Source: Gagatemarchaeum sp035515635
Lineage (GTDB): Archaea > Thermoproteota > Nitrososphaeria > Nitrososphaerales > Gagatemarchaeaceae
Reading direction: 5' to 3'
DNA length: 64,000 nucleotides
NCBI GenBank assembly: GCA_035515635.1
Contig: DATJBB010000040.1
Span: 33,991 to 97,990 of the forward strand
A program made the translations under genes and the position numbers. The notes under the pieces were generated by a model that had not been told where the DNA came from, did not search any database, and saw only the letters and a program-made list of their open reading frames with translations. This document shows, piece after piece, positions 43,994 through 51,964 of this stretch; position 1 is the first letter of the stretch, and each line of letters opens with the position of its first letter.

Positions 43994-44037
43994 GTCCGCG
44001 CGCCTCCTATCTCTGGTGCGTACGCCGCACGGTCAGG

Positions 44038-46809
44038 TCACTCGCCCGCCTCTGAGAGCACCTTTTCGGTGAACTTGGACTTTAGGTCTGTCCATCCCCA
44101 GCCCGCGTCCCACTTCAGCTCCGGGGTGACGACCATCGGCGCCCCATCGGAGGTGACGTCCGGGACGGTGTCCCAGCTTGTTGTCCCGTCCGCCGTCGGG
44201 AGCAGGTCGTCCTTGTCGGCCTTGGGCTGACTGAAGACGAGGTTGTTGTTGTCGTCCAGGTCGAACTCGTACCGGCAGAGGAAGCCTTCGTCCTTGAACT
44301 TGCCCGCGCGGAATGCCCTGTAGTTCGCGCTCGCGGCAGCGCGGACCGCCTCGACGCAGGCAAGAGTCTCCGGCTTGTCCCAATCCTCTGCGGGCTCCGC
44401 CCGCCCCTTCCCGTTCCCCATTACCTCGCTCCAGAGCTTCTTCCTGAACTTCTTGACCTTGTCGGCGCCGTCCTGGTCGTCGGGGGTCAGCCCGCAGCAG
44501 ATCTCCGTGTCTCTGTCCCCGGCCAGGCTCCGCTCGTTCAGGTTGGCGCTCCCCAGGATGACGTAGAAGTCGTCGGCTATCATGAGCTTGGAGTGGACGT
44601 AGATCATGTACCGCTGGTTGTTCCTCACCTTGTCCGGGCGGTTCCACGAGCCAACGGTGAGGCTCTTCGTGTTCTCCCACCGAGCGAGGAAGTAGAAGGA
44701 GATGTAGTCCTGCCACTTCGCCTTGCTCTTCCCGACCTTGCTCAAGGCGGCGCTGTTCTTCCTGATGGCATCCTTTATCGAGTAGACGACGTACCTCATA
44801 GTCGCCCACTCGAAGTGCCTGACGACCTCGAGGGCGCCGTCCTGGGGGCTCCCCTCGGGGAACATCGGGATGATGAGGTATGCGTGGAAGTCCTCGCCTC
44901 GCGATATCTTGTCGCTGATCTTCTTGACGATGGTCTCGGGTATCTTGTTCCTGACGCTCTCCCTGTTCCAGCCGGCGCCGGAGCCTATCAGGTACTGCGA
45001 CTCGATGTAGAGGAACCGCTGGGCCTTGCGTATGGCGCTGATGTAGGCCGCCTGGATGCTGCTCTCCGACCCCCAGGGGATCCTCCAGCAGAACCCCTCG
45101 GCGCCGAAGTAGGGCGCGTCCTCGACGACCGCCTGCTTGTCCTCGAACTCCTTCTCGAGTTTCTTCAGCTTGGCGACGTCAGGGTCGTCTGCCGAGGGTT
45201 CGGCGCCGACGAGCTTGAGGTTGAGGGCCATCCTGGCCTTGGACACCTCGCTGCCCGCCTTGTTGGCGGCTTCGGTCTTCGCGTCCATCTCCTTGGGGTC
45301 GACCGTCCCCCAGTGGGCCTTTGCTATCGAGCGGTAGACCTGGCCGGTGAACCCGCCGCCCTCCTTCGGCTCTCGAGGCTCCAGCCTCTGGACGAACTGG
45401 TCCTTGTCCCTGATCGCGGGCATGACGTCGTTCACCTGCTTCGCGTCCGCCTTCGACGTGTTCCCCCTGGCACCCACGGCCGACGGGTCGAGGTTCCAGC
45501 GGCCGATGAACTCTCGGACGAAGTCTCTGGCGGTCGGGCCTGTCAGCTGGGCGTGGATGTCGTGCCAGGGCTGGCGGACGTTCTTCCTGTCGTCCTTGAA
45601 CTCGGCGTTGTACCAGTCGTCGTACTCCACGTCGCCCCCTTTGAAGGAGTCCCGGAAGGCCTTGCACTCGTCGGAGTCGGGCATGATGGGGTGCGCCCAC
45701 CAGTCGAACCTGCCCTTGGTGAGGTCGAGCCCTCCGAAGAAGACCTTCACCTCCTTGCGCTTTGGCTTGCCCTTGTTCTCCTCCGTCTCGGGTCGTAGGT
45801 CGTTCTCCGCGTCGCAGTCCAGTATCACGTACTTTTGATGATGGCTGTAGCCGATTCCGGTCCTCGAGCTCGCCTTGAAGAGGAGGTTCTTCGGGCGCTT
45901 CGTCCCCTTCCCGTCGAGGGCAGCGGCGATGTCGTCGAGCCTGTCGTGCGCGTGGTCGTTCTGAGAGTCCTTGGCGGCTATCGCCGTGTGGTCCCAAGTG
46001 TGTATGGCGATCACCATCTTCGGGTTGTCCTTCGCCTTCTTGATCAGCAGCGCCCCGACGCTGTCGTTCACGTCGAGGGGCTCGCCCTCCTTCTTGGGAG
46101 GTCTGTGGAGGAGGCGCGCGTACGGATGGAACGACCAGTCGGCGATGAAGATGAACTTCTCTGCCTTCTTGATGGCGTCCAGGATGTCGTAGAAGGCGCC
46201 GTAGTTCCCGTCCTCGTCCTTCTCATCCCCCTTGGGGCCCTCGCTCGAGTTCGAGTAGAAGCTGACCGTGTTCCCCTCGTCCCAGTCGTAGGTCCTCAGG
46301 TCGGGGTTGTCTATCACAAAGTGGGAGGCCACCTCGAATGTGGGGGAGGTGACCTGGGCCTTTGACTTGCGCATCGGCTCGTCGACCTCGGTCTGGAGGC
46401 ACATCCTCCGGGTCCTAAAGTCTGGGAGGCCGAGGAAGAAGGGCGTCTTGTCGACGCTGTCGGGCGAGAAGCCTACTCTCGGCTTGCCGGGCTCCTCGAA
46501 GGAGACCTGCTTGGCGAGGCCCTGCCCCTCGGACATGTTGAGGACGAGGACACCGGGGGTCTTGGAGAAGTCCAGTATCCCCGCAAACGAGAGCTCTTCG
46601 CCCTTCGCGTCCTTGACCGGCTCCGTGCTCTTCTTCCCGTTCTTCTCCTTGACCTCGAGCAGCTTGAGCACTATCTTCTTTCCATAGTCGTCCGGGGGGA
46701 ACTGGAACCTGACCTCGAACACCGCGTTGGAGTAGCGCTGCTGGTCGTCGGCGAGAGCTCGGACGATCAGCGCCCTGCTCGTGACGCCCGTTTGAGCTGA
46801 GCTCTGCAA
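44038..46809 (-). CDS. Phospholipase D-family protein, probable injected effector
   Basis: The 923-residue protein has both PLD catalytic motifs: HHQKYVILD (H324, K326, D331) and VHSKLMIADD (H739, K741, D746), each followed by further family residues (GSANLNERSLAGDRDTE). The first 200 residues, rich in Lys and Glu, are not recognised and might bind the machine. The family cleaves phosphodiester bonds in lipids or nucleic acid. It lies inside the contractile-tail cluster with its own promoter and is followed by the hub gene, so an effector role is likely. No signal peptide. Confidence 0.85.
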   Translation of the reverse strand: MQSSAQTGVTSRALIVRALADDQQRYSNAVFEVRFQFPPDDYGKKIVLKLLEVKEKNGKKSTEPVKDAKGEELSFAGILDFSKTPGVLVLNMSEGQGLAKQVSFEEPGKPRVGFSPDSVDKTPFFLGLPDFRTRRMCLQTEVDEPMRKSKAQVTSPTFEVASHFVIDNPDLRTYDWDEGNTVSFYSNSSEGPKGDEKDEDGNYGAFYDILDAIKKAEKFIFIADWSFHPYARLLHRPPKKEGEPLDVNDSVGALLIKKAKDNPKMVIAIHTWDHTAIAAKDSQNDHAHDRLDDIAAALDGKGTKRPKNLLFKASSRTGIGYSHHQKYVILDCDAENDLRPETEENKGKPKRKEVKVFFGGLDLTKGRFDWWAHPIMPDSDECKAFRDSFKGGDVEYDDWYNAEFKDDRKNVRQPWHDIHAQLTGPTARDFVREFIGRWNLDPSAVGARGNTSKADAKQVNDVMPAIRDKDQFVQRLEPREPKEGGGFTGQVYRSIAKAHWGTVDPKEMDAKTEAANKAGSEVSKARMALNLKLVGAEPSADDPDVAKLKKLEKEFEDKQAVVEDAPYFGAEGFCWRIPWGSESSIQAAYISAIRKAQRFLYIESQYLIGSGAGWNRESVRNKIPETIVKKISDKISRGEDFHAYLIIPMFPEGSPQDGALEVVRHFEWATMRYVVYSIKDAIRKNSAALSKVGKSKAKWQDYISFYFLARWENTKSLTVGSWNRPDKVRNNQRYMIYVHSKLMIADDFYVILGSANLNERSLAGDRDTEICCGLTPDDQDGADKVKKFRKKLWSEVMGNGKGRAEPAEDWDKPETLACVEAVRAAASANYRAFRAGKFKDEGFLCRYEFDLDDNNNLVFSQPKADKDDLLPTADGTTSWDTVPDVTSDGAPMVVTPELKWDAGWGWTDLKSKFTEKVLSEAGE

Positions 46810-46833
46810 GCCTCCCTCACCGCCCCGCCTGCC

Positions 46834-46845
46834 CTAATTTAATTT
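46834..46845 (-). promoter_or_regulatory. TATA box of phospholipase gene (P2)
   Basis: An AT-only stretch (AAATTAAATTAG on the minus strand) about 30 bp before TTG 46809. It predicts a nearly leaderless transcript for the phospholipase and hub genes. Confidence 0.5.
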
Positions 46846-46848
46846 GCG

Positions 46849-48474
46849 TCAAAGCCAGGCCCTCTGCAGGGTCACGGGCCTCCCGACGCTCACCGTGGTC
46901 TCGACCAAGGCGGCGGGGCGGTCGTCGACCGAGCACCAGAAGCGCCCATATTCGAACGTCTCTCCGAGGCTCGCCTTCCCGTCGCTGTCTGAGACGGCCT
47001 CGCCCACCGCCCCGCCCTTTTTGTCGCCCTTGAGGTTGGCGTAGAACTTGACCTTCGCTCCGGCCACCGGCTTACCGTCGGACACCACCCTCACCGCCAG
47101 GTACTCGGGCTCGGCATGGGGCTGGTCGGGGATTGGAGGCGGGAGGGCCTGGTCGGGGGCGGGCTCGGGCTCGGATATCGTTGCCTTCCCGACGGGGAGC
47201 GAGACGATGTAGGGGTTGGAGGGCGACTCGACCGTGGTCAGCGAGACCTCGTCGCCCTCGATTTCGCATATGTAGTTCCCGACCACGAACATCCCGCCCA
47301 CCGCCGCGACCCCGTTCTCGTCGGTCTCCGGCTGGGAGATCAAGGCTCCGCGCTTCCCGTCCCGCCCGGCGGAATAGAACGAGACAGGAATCCCAGGGTT
47401 GGGTTTCCCCCTGAACATGACCAGGACGCAGAGGTATCCACCCGCCGCGCGGGCGGCATCCTGGATGGGAGAGGGAGGCGGGGCGGGAGACTCAGGCTCT
47501 TCGGCTATGGTCGCCCGGCCAAGGGGGAGCTGCAGGGGATAGGGAGCGTCCACCCTCTCAACGGTGCTCACGATCGCGGTCGCGCCTTCGATCTCCACCA
47601 GATAGTTCCCCACGGCGAACATGCCCGGCACTGCCGCGATCCCGTCGGAGTCGGTCGAGGTCTCCAGCGGCTCTCCCTTCGGGTCTCCGTCGGGCCCGAG
47701 GGAGTAGAACCTGACGGGGAGGCCTGTCACGGCCTCGTTGCGCCGGACGACCCTGACTGAGAGGTATCCGGCGAACGACGGAGGCTGGTCGGGGACCGGG
47801 TGCGGCGTGGAGAGGTTGCCTTCGTCGACAAAGTCGACGTGCGACCTTCCCATGGGGAGGGAGAGCACATAGGGGTGCGCCCTGTCCTCCACGGTGCTGA
47901 CCGACGCCTCCCGTTGGTCTTCCACGACGCAGAAGTAGTTGCCTATCTTCACTTCTTTCCAGAACGTCGCGGTGCCGTCGACGCCCGTCTTGACCTTCCC
48001 CACTAGGACGTCGCTCATGTTCCCGTCCTTGTCGGCCTCGAAGAACCGCACGTCGAGTTCCCCGAGGAGCTCGCCCTCGTAGATCACCCGCACCGCTAGG
48101 TACGCCCTCGGGAGCATGATGTCCTCCGGGGCCTCCTTCTTCTCCACGGGCATGATCACTTCCGATGTCTCGCCCTCGACCACGCACAAGTAGCACCCGG
48201 CGTCCACTATCTTGTCGAGGAAAGCGAGGCCGTTCTCGTCGCTCTCGAGCGCCTCCGTCGTCACCTCATCCCCTTGGTTCCCCCTCGCGTCGCTCTCGAA
48301 GAAGCGGACGGAGAGGCCTTTGACAGGCACGTGCTCGATCCTCGTGATGAGACGGACCGACAGGTATCCGGGCTTGGGGGCCAGCGCGACTGCGTTGTGC
48401 CAGGTGACCCCTGCCTCTTTGGTCACGATCACTTCCAGCGACTGCTCGGAGCTCCCCTCCGCCTCGTCGCTCAG
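46849..48474 (-). CDS. Five-repeat Ig-like protein, candidate tail fibre
   Basis: About 541 residues carry five tandem copies of an 85-110-residue beta domain. Each starts with [GAE]YLxV, has a V-RFY/F strand, a DxDG turn and GNY-C-VE, and closes with a PYxLSLPxG strand. Pro-rich linkers separate copies 2-3, 3-4 and 4-5. The fold pattern resembles carboxypeptidase-regulatory/CNA-B domains. The likely role is a fibre or adhesin selecting target cells, by context. The start is CTG 48474, overlapping the upstream stop as CTGA; GTG 48432 is the first ordinary start and loses 14 residues. Confidence 0.7.
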   Translation of the reverse strand: MSDEAEGSSEQSLEVIVTKEAGVTWHNAVALAPKPGYLSVRLITRIEHVPVKGLSVRFFESDARGNQGDEVTTEALESDENGLAFLDKIVDAGCYLCVVEGETSEVIMPVEKKEAPEDIMLPRAYLAVRVIYEGELLGELDVRFFEADKDGNMSDVLVGKVKTGVDGTATFWKEVKIGNYFCVVEDQREASVSTVEDRAHPYVLSLPMGRSHVDFVDEGNLSTPHPVPDQPPSFAGYLSVRVVRRNEAVTGLPVRFYSLGPDGDPKGEPLETSTDSDGIAAVPGMFAVGNYLVEIEGATAIVSTVERVDAPYPLQLPLGRATIAEEPESPAPPPSPIQDAARAAGGYLCVLVMFRGKPNPGIPVSFYSAGRDGKRGALISQPETDENGVAAVGGMFVVGNYICEIEGDEVSLTTVESPSNPYIVSLPVGKATISEPEPAPDQALPPPIPDQPHAEPEYLAVRVVSDGKPVAGAKVKFYANLKGDKKGGAVGEAVSDSDGKASLGETFEYGRFWCSVDDRPAALVETTVSVGRPVTLQRAWL

Positions 48475-49205
48475 GCCGCCTCACCCTTCTTGACGCGTAT
48501 CTTCCTGATGAAGTCCTTGAACCTGTCGTCCTCGATGGTGACCACGTAGGTCCCGTCGAGGGCGTCCTTGATCACCACGACTCCCTTCTCGTCGGACTCG
48601 ATCTTCCTCGACCCGTCGGGGCCGTCGACGGTCACCTCGATGTTTGGTATCGGCTCGCCCCGGTGGTCCCTCAGCTCGACCCTAACGCCGTGGACCTCTC
48701 CCTCCTTCTCGGCGTCCTCTTGTGCCTCGTCGATGTTCTTCTTGTCGGCCTCCTCTTCGGCGACCTCGTCGGCTCCGGTGGCGGTCCCCTCTGCGGCCTC
48801 GCCCCCCTCCTTGAACTCGCGGAGGAGCAGGAGATAGCGGTACCTGGTCGGGTTCCCCGCGATCTGGTCTACTTCGAACTCGTCGATGATGACGTCGCTC
48901 ACGGACGCGGCGGCGAGGAGGTCGGACGTGAAGGGGACCGAGGCCCCCGAGTCTGACTTGGCCTTGAGCGACTGGACGGTCGTCTTGGCGTCCGGTCCCC
49001 AGACCTCTCCCTTGAGGAGTATCGTGAGGGGCTCTCTGCCCATGTCCTGGAGGACGTTGCCGTCGGAGCCCGGGACCCTCAGTTCCACTATGCTCCTCTT
49101 GCCGTCTACGTGGACGTCGTTGACCGTCCTCACCTCGGTCAGCGGGGAGGTCGCGGAGGACTGGACGCGCTTCACCAGGTCGATGTCGTCAAGCTTTACT
49201 TCCAT
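48471..49205 (-). CDS. Mu gp43-like (DNA-circularisation N) baseplate protein with Ig-like tail
   Basis: The 244-residue protein has residues 1-130 paralogous to the start of the 726-residue protein (49784-51964): LDDIDL, then RTVNDVHVDGKRSIVELRVPG and a hub-type D.GR stretch. This matches the DNA-circularisation N-terminal pattern of Mu gp43-type proteins. An acidic linker (about 140-175) leads to one Ig-like domain (RVELRDHRGEPIPNIEVTV) similar to those in the next gene. Probably a baseplate hub/adaptor linking the fibre. Confidence 0.65.
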   Translation of the reverse strand: MEVKLDDIDLVKRVQSSATSPLTEVRTVNDVHVDGKRSIVELRVPGSDGNVLQDMGREPLTILLKGEVWGPDAKTTVQSLKAKSDSGASVPFTSDLLAAASVSDVIIDEFEVDQIAGNPTRYRYLLLLREFKEGGEAAEGTATGADEVAEEEADKKNIDEAQEDAEKEGEVHGVRVELRDHRGEPIPNIEVTVDGPDGSRKIESDEKGVVVIKDALDGTYVVTIEDDRFKDFIRKIRVKKGEAA

Positions 49206-49794
49206 CTATCGCTCCCTCTCCCTTGCCCTTCGCGTCCGAGGTCGCCGCGGCGGCGCTCGACTCGGCGACCTTCGCCTGTCCCTTGGCTGCGTCTGCCTTG
49301 CTATCGGCGTCGGACTTGGCCTTGTCGGCCTGCCCTTTCGCCTTGTCCTCCGCGGCCTTCGCCTTGTCTGCGTCTTCCTTTGCCTTGGACTTGGCCTTGT
49401 CCGAGGAAGCCTTCGCGGCGGCGGTCGCGGACTCTATCGTCGCCTTGGCGCCGCTCACCATCGCCTTGCCCCTGGATATCTCGGCCGTCGCCGCGGCGGC
49501 CGACGCCAAGGCGGCGCCCACCAGCGCCTGCGCGACCATCAGCTTGGCCGGGTCCTTTGTCACCCGGGCCGCTTGGGCGATGCTCTTGGCTTGCTGCGCC
49601 GCCTGGAACGCCTGCTGGACCGCGGCGAGCGCGAGGGGGACGGTGGCTAGGACGGCCTTGGTGACCTTGTCCATGGGCTCCTGGAGCTTCTGGAGGTCCT
49701 CTGCGTTCTGGGCGTGTTGGGCCGCGTCGTCTGCCTTGCCGCTCGCGGCGCTCCCCTTGGATGCGACCGAGTCGGAGGCCTGCTTAACTCCCAA
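49189..49794 (-). CDS. Ala/Lys-rich coiled-coil protein
   Basis: About 201 residues, low complexity, with long helices and AKA/DKAK heptad-like repeats (about 110-190). An uncharged middle stretch (VTKAVLATVPLALAAVQQAFQAA) could line a channel or membrane. The TTG start at 49794 overlaps the preceding stop and follows a G-rich Shine-Dalgarno; ATG 49821 is also in frame. It overlaps the next gene by 17 bp. Role unknown, structural by context. Confidence 0.55.
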   Translation of the reverse strand: MGVKQASDSVASKGSAASGKADDAAQHAQNAEDLQKLQEPMDKVTKAVLATVPLALAAVQQAFQAAQQAKSIAQAARVTKDPAKLMVAQALVGAALASAAAATAEISRGKAMVSGAKATIESATAAAKASSDKAKSKAKEDADKAKAAEDKAKGQADKAKSDADSKADAAKGQAKVAESSAAAATSDAKGKGEGAIDGSKA

Positions 49795-51964
49795 GAGCCC
49801 CCCTCCCCTTGGAAGCTGCATCCTCCACGCCCTGCGACAGGTCGCCCGCCGCGCCCTTTGCCTGGTCGACCACCGATGACGCCGTTGTCTCTGCTATGTC
49901 GGCGACCTGCTCGGCGGCGCTCTCGACAGCCTGCGCGGCCTTCTCGAAGGCGTCCTTCATCTCGAGGGCGGTCTTCTTGACCTCGTCGGCCATCGCGAGG
50001 ATGTCAGAGAGTATCGTCTGGCCGTCCTTGGCGGCCTGGGTCGCCCAGCTGGCGGCGTCCTTGACCACGTTCACGGCGTCCTTGATCGCGCCGATTGCGT
50101 CCTTGATGGCGCCCAGGCTCTTCTGCTCCTTCGCCTCCCTGACCTTGGAGAGGGCGGTGGCGACAGCGTCCTTGGCCTTCTCGAGCTGCTCCTTCGCCCC
50201 AGTCACCAGCTCGACGACCTTGTCCTTTTCGGCGGCGAGCTTGGGTGAGAGGTTCTCTATCGTCTGCTCTATCTTCCTGACCGCGTCCTGGGCCTGCGTC
50301 AGGACGTCGACGGCCGTCTTCCTTGCCACCTCCAGGACCTTCTCTATCCCCTCCTTGACCGTCTCCACGATCTTGTCGATGTCCTCCACCACATTGTCGA
50401 GCGTGGAGACGACGGTGTCCTGGAGTCCCGTGACCAGTTCGCGGAGCTTCTGGAAGAGGTCGGCGACGAACTCGTGAGCTTTCGACTGGACCTCGAGCAC
50501 CTTGCCCTGGATGGAGTCCAGGGTATTCTTGATTGCCTCGACGCCCTGTTCCTTGGCGTCGCGGAGGCCGTCCAGGGCGCCGTCGATCGTTTCCTTGATC
50601 TTCTCGTACTGCTCCTTGGCGTCGGAGAGCGACGAGGTGACATTGGAGACCGCGTCCTCGGCGGCGGATGAGGCTTTGTCGAGGAGCCCCTTGGCGCTCG
50701 TTGCCGCCCCTGCGGCCTTGTCGAGCTTGAACTGGGCGCACTTGTCGGCCACGCTCTGGATCGCCTCTCCTGCGCTGGCGATCTGGCCCTGGATGCCTCC
50801 GACCTTCTCGAGGGCGCCCTCTGCCGTCTCGAAGACCCCGTCGAAGGTGCTCACGAGCGTGTCCCGCATCTCCGTCGCCTTCGCCAGGACGTCGTCGGCG
50901 GCCTGGCTAGCCGCGTCGACCTTCTCCTCGAGCAGGGCCTTCGCCTCGGCGAGCTTGTCGACCAGCTCCTGGACGAGCGAGAAGATCCTGTCGGTCTCGC
51001 CCTTGCCCTGGTCGAGGAGGTCCTGTAGCTTGGAGCTGGCTTGGGCGACGGCGTCCTTGACCTGGCCGGTGAGCTTGTCCTCGGCCTCCTTGACATATGC
51101 TTGCGCCTTCTCGAGGACCTCCGCCTCTATCTCGTCAGTGACCTGGTTGACCTTGTCGATCGCCGCCTGGAGGGCGTCCACGACGTCCTGCAGGAGGCTC
51201 TTGCCCTTCTCGGTCGCTCCCTCGAGCTTCTCCTGGACCTCATCCGTGGAGTCCTCCGCTACCTTGATGGCCTCGTCGAAGGCCTGCTCCGCCGCTGCCT
51301 CCGCTTCCTTCGCGCCCTCCTCCGCCGCATCTGCGGCGGCGTCGAGCTCGCCAGCGGCAGCGTTCTTGACGTCGTCCAGCAGCCCCTGGGCGTCGCCGAG
51401 GATGCCGGGGACGTCGAGCTCGGCGGCATCATTTAGGGCGGCCACGCTCGCGAAGGTCGAGTCGAAGTCATCGCCGAGGGCAGAGGTGAGGTCATCGGCC
51501 GCGACGGCGTCTACCGCGGCCGACGCGTCCCCGAGCTGGGAGATGGGCGAGGAGTCCTTCGACTCCGTGGGGGCGTGCTCCTTGAGCGTCATGGCGAAGT
51601 CGTAGTGGTCCACCTTGCCGGCGAGCTGGCGGATGCTCAGGCGCTCGACCACGACCTCGGTGATGTCGGCGAGGGTCGATATGTCGGAGGAGAAGGAGAC
51701 AGGCTCGCTGGAGTCGTACTTGCTCTTCAGCGAAGCGAGGCTAGTCCTCGCCGTCTTCCCGACGAGCTCCCCTTCGATGGCTATCACGGCGGCCCTCCTC
51801 CCCGTGTCCTCGAAGACGCTCCCCTCCGCCCCCGCCGTCCGGTGCTCGACCAGGCGCCTCCTCCCCTTTAGGAAGATCCTGTTGACGGTCCGGAACTCGT
51901 TCACGGTTCCCGGCTCGCCCTCGTCGCGGGTGACCAGCTCCAGGTCGTCGAGGGTGATGCTCAT
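49784..51964 (-). CDS. Mu gp43-like domain fused to long coiled coil
   Basis: The 726-residue protein has residues 1-135 paralogous to the 244-residue neighbour (MSITLDDLEL, FRTVNRIFLKGRRRLVEHRTAG). Nearly 580 residues of Ala/Asp/Glu/Lys-rich heptad helices follow, long enough for a tape-measure-length rod. ATG 51964 overlaps the upstream stop (ATGA). The upstream 55 codons of open frame are shadow. Whether it measures tail length, or the 990-residue neighbour does, is unresolved. Confidence 0.7.
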   Translation of the reverse strand: MSITLDDLELVTRDEGEPGTVNEFRTVNRIFLKGRRRLVEHRTAGAEGSVFEDTGRRAAVIAIEGELVGKTARTSLASLKSKYDSSEPVSFSSDISTLADITEVVVERLSIRQLAGKVDHYDFAMTLKEHAPTESKDSSPISQLGDASAAVDAVAADDLTSALGDDFDSTFASVAALNDAAELDVPGILGDAQGLLDDVKNAAAGELDAAADAAEEGAKEAEAAAEQAFDEAIKVAEDSTDEVQEKLEGATEKGKSLLQDVVDALQAAIDKVNQVTDEIEAEVLEKAQAYVKEAEDKLTGQVKDAVAQASSKLQDLLDQGKGETDRIFSLVQELVDKLAEAKALLEEKVDAASQAADDVLAKATEMRDTLVSTFDGVFETAEGALEKVGGIQGQIASAGEAIQSVADKCAQFKLDKAAGAATSAKGLLDKASSAAEDAVSNVTSSLSDAKEQYEKIKETIDGALDGLRDAKEQGVEAIKNTLDSIQGKVLEVQSKAHEFVADLFQKLRELVTGLQDTVVSTLDNVVEDIDKIVETVKEGIEKVLEVARKTAVDVLTQAQDAVRKIEQTIENLSPKLAAEKDKVVELVTGAKEQLEKAKDAVATALSKVREAKEQKSLGAIKDAIGAIKDAVNVVKDAASWATQAAKDGQTILSDILAMADEVKKTALEMKDAFEKAAQAVESAAEQVADIAETTASSVVDQAKGAAGDLSQGVEDAASKGRGALGS

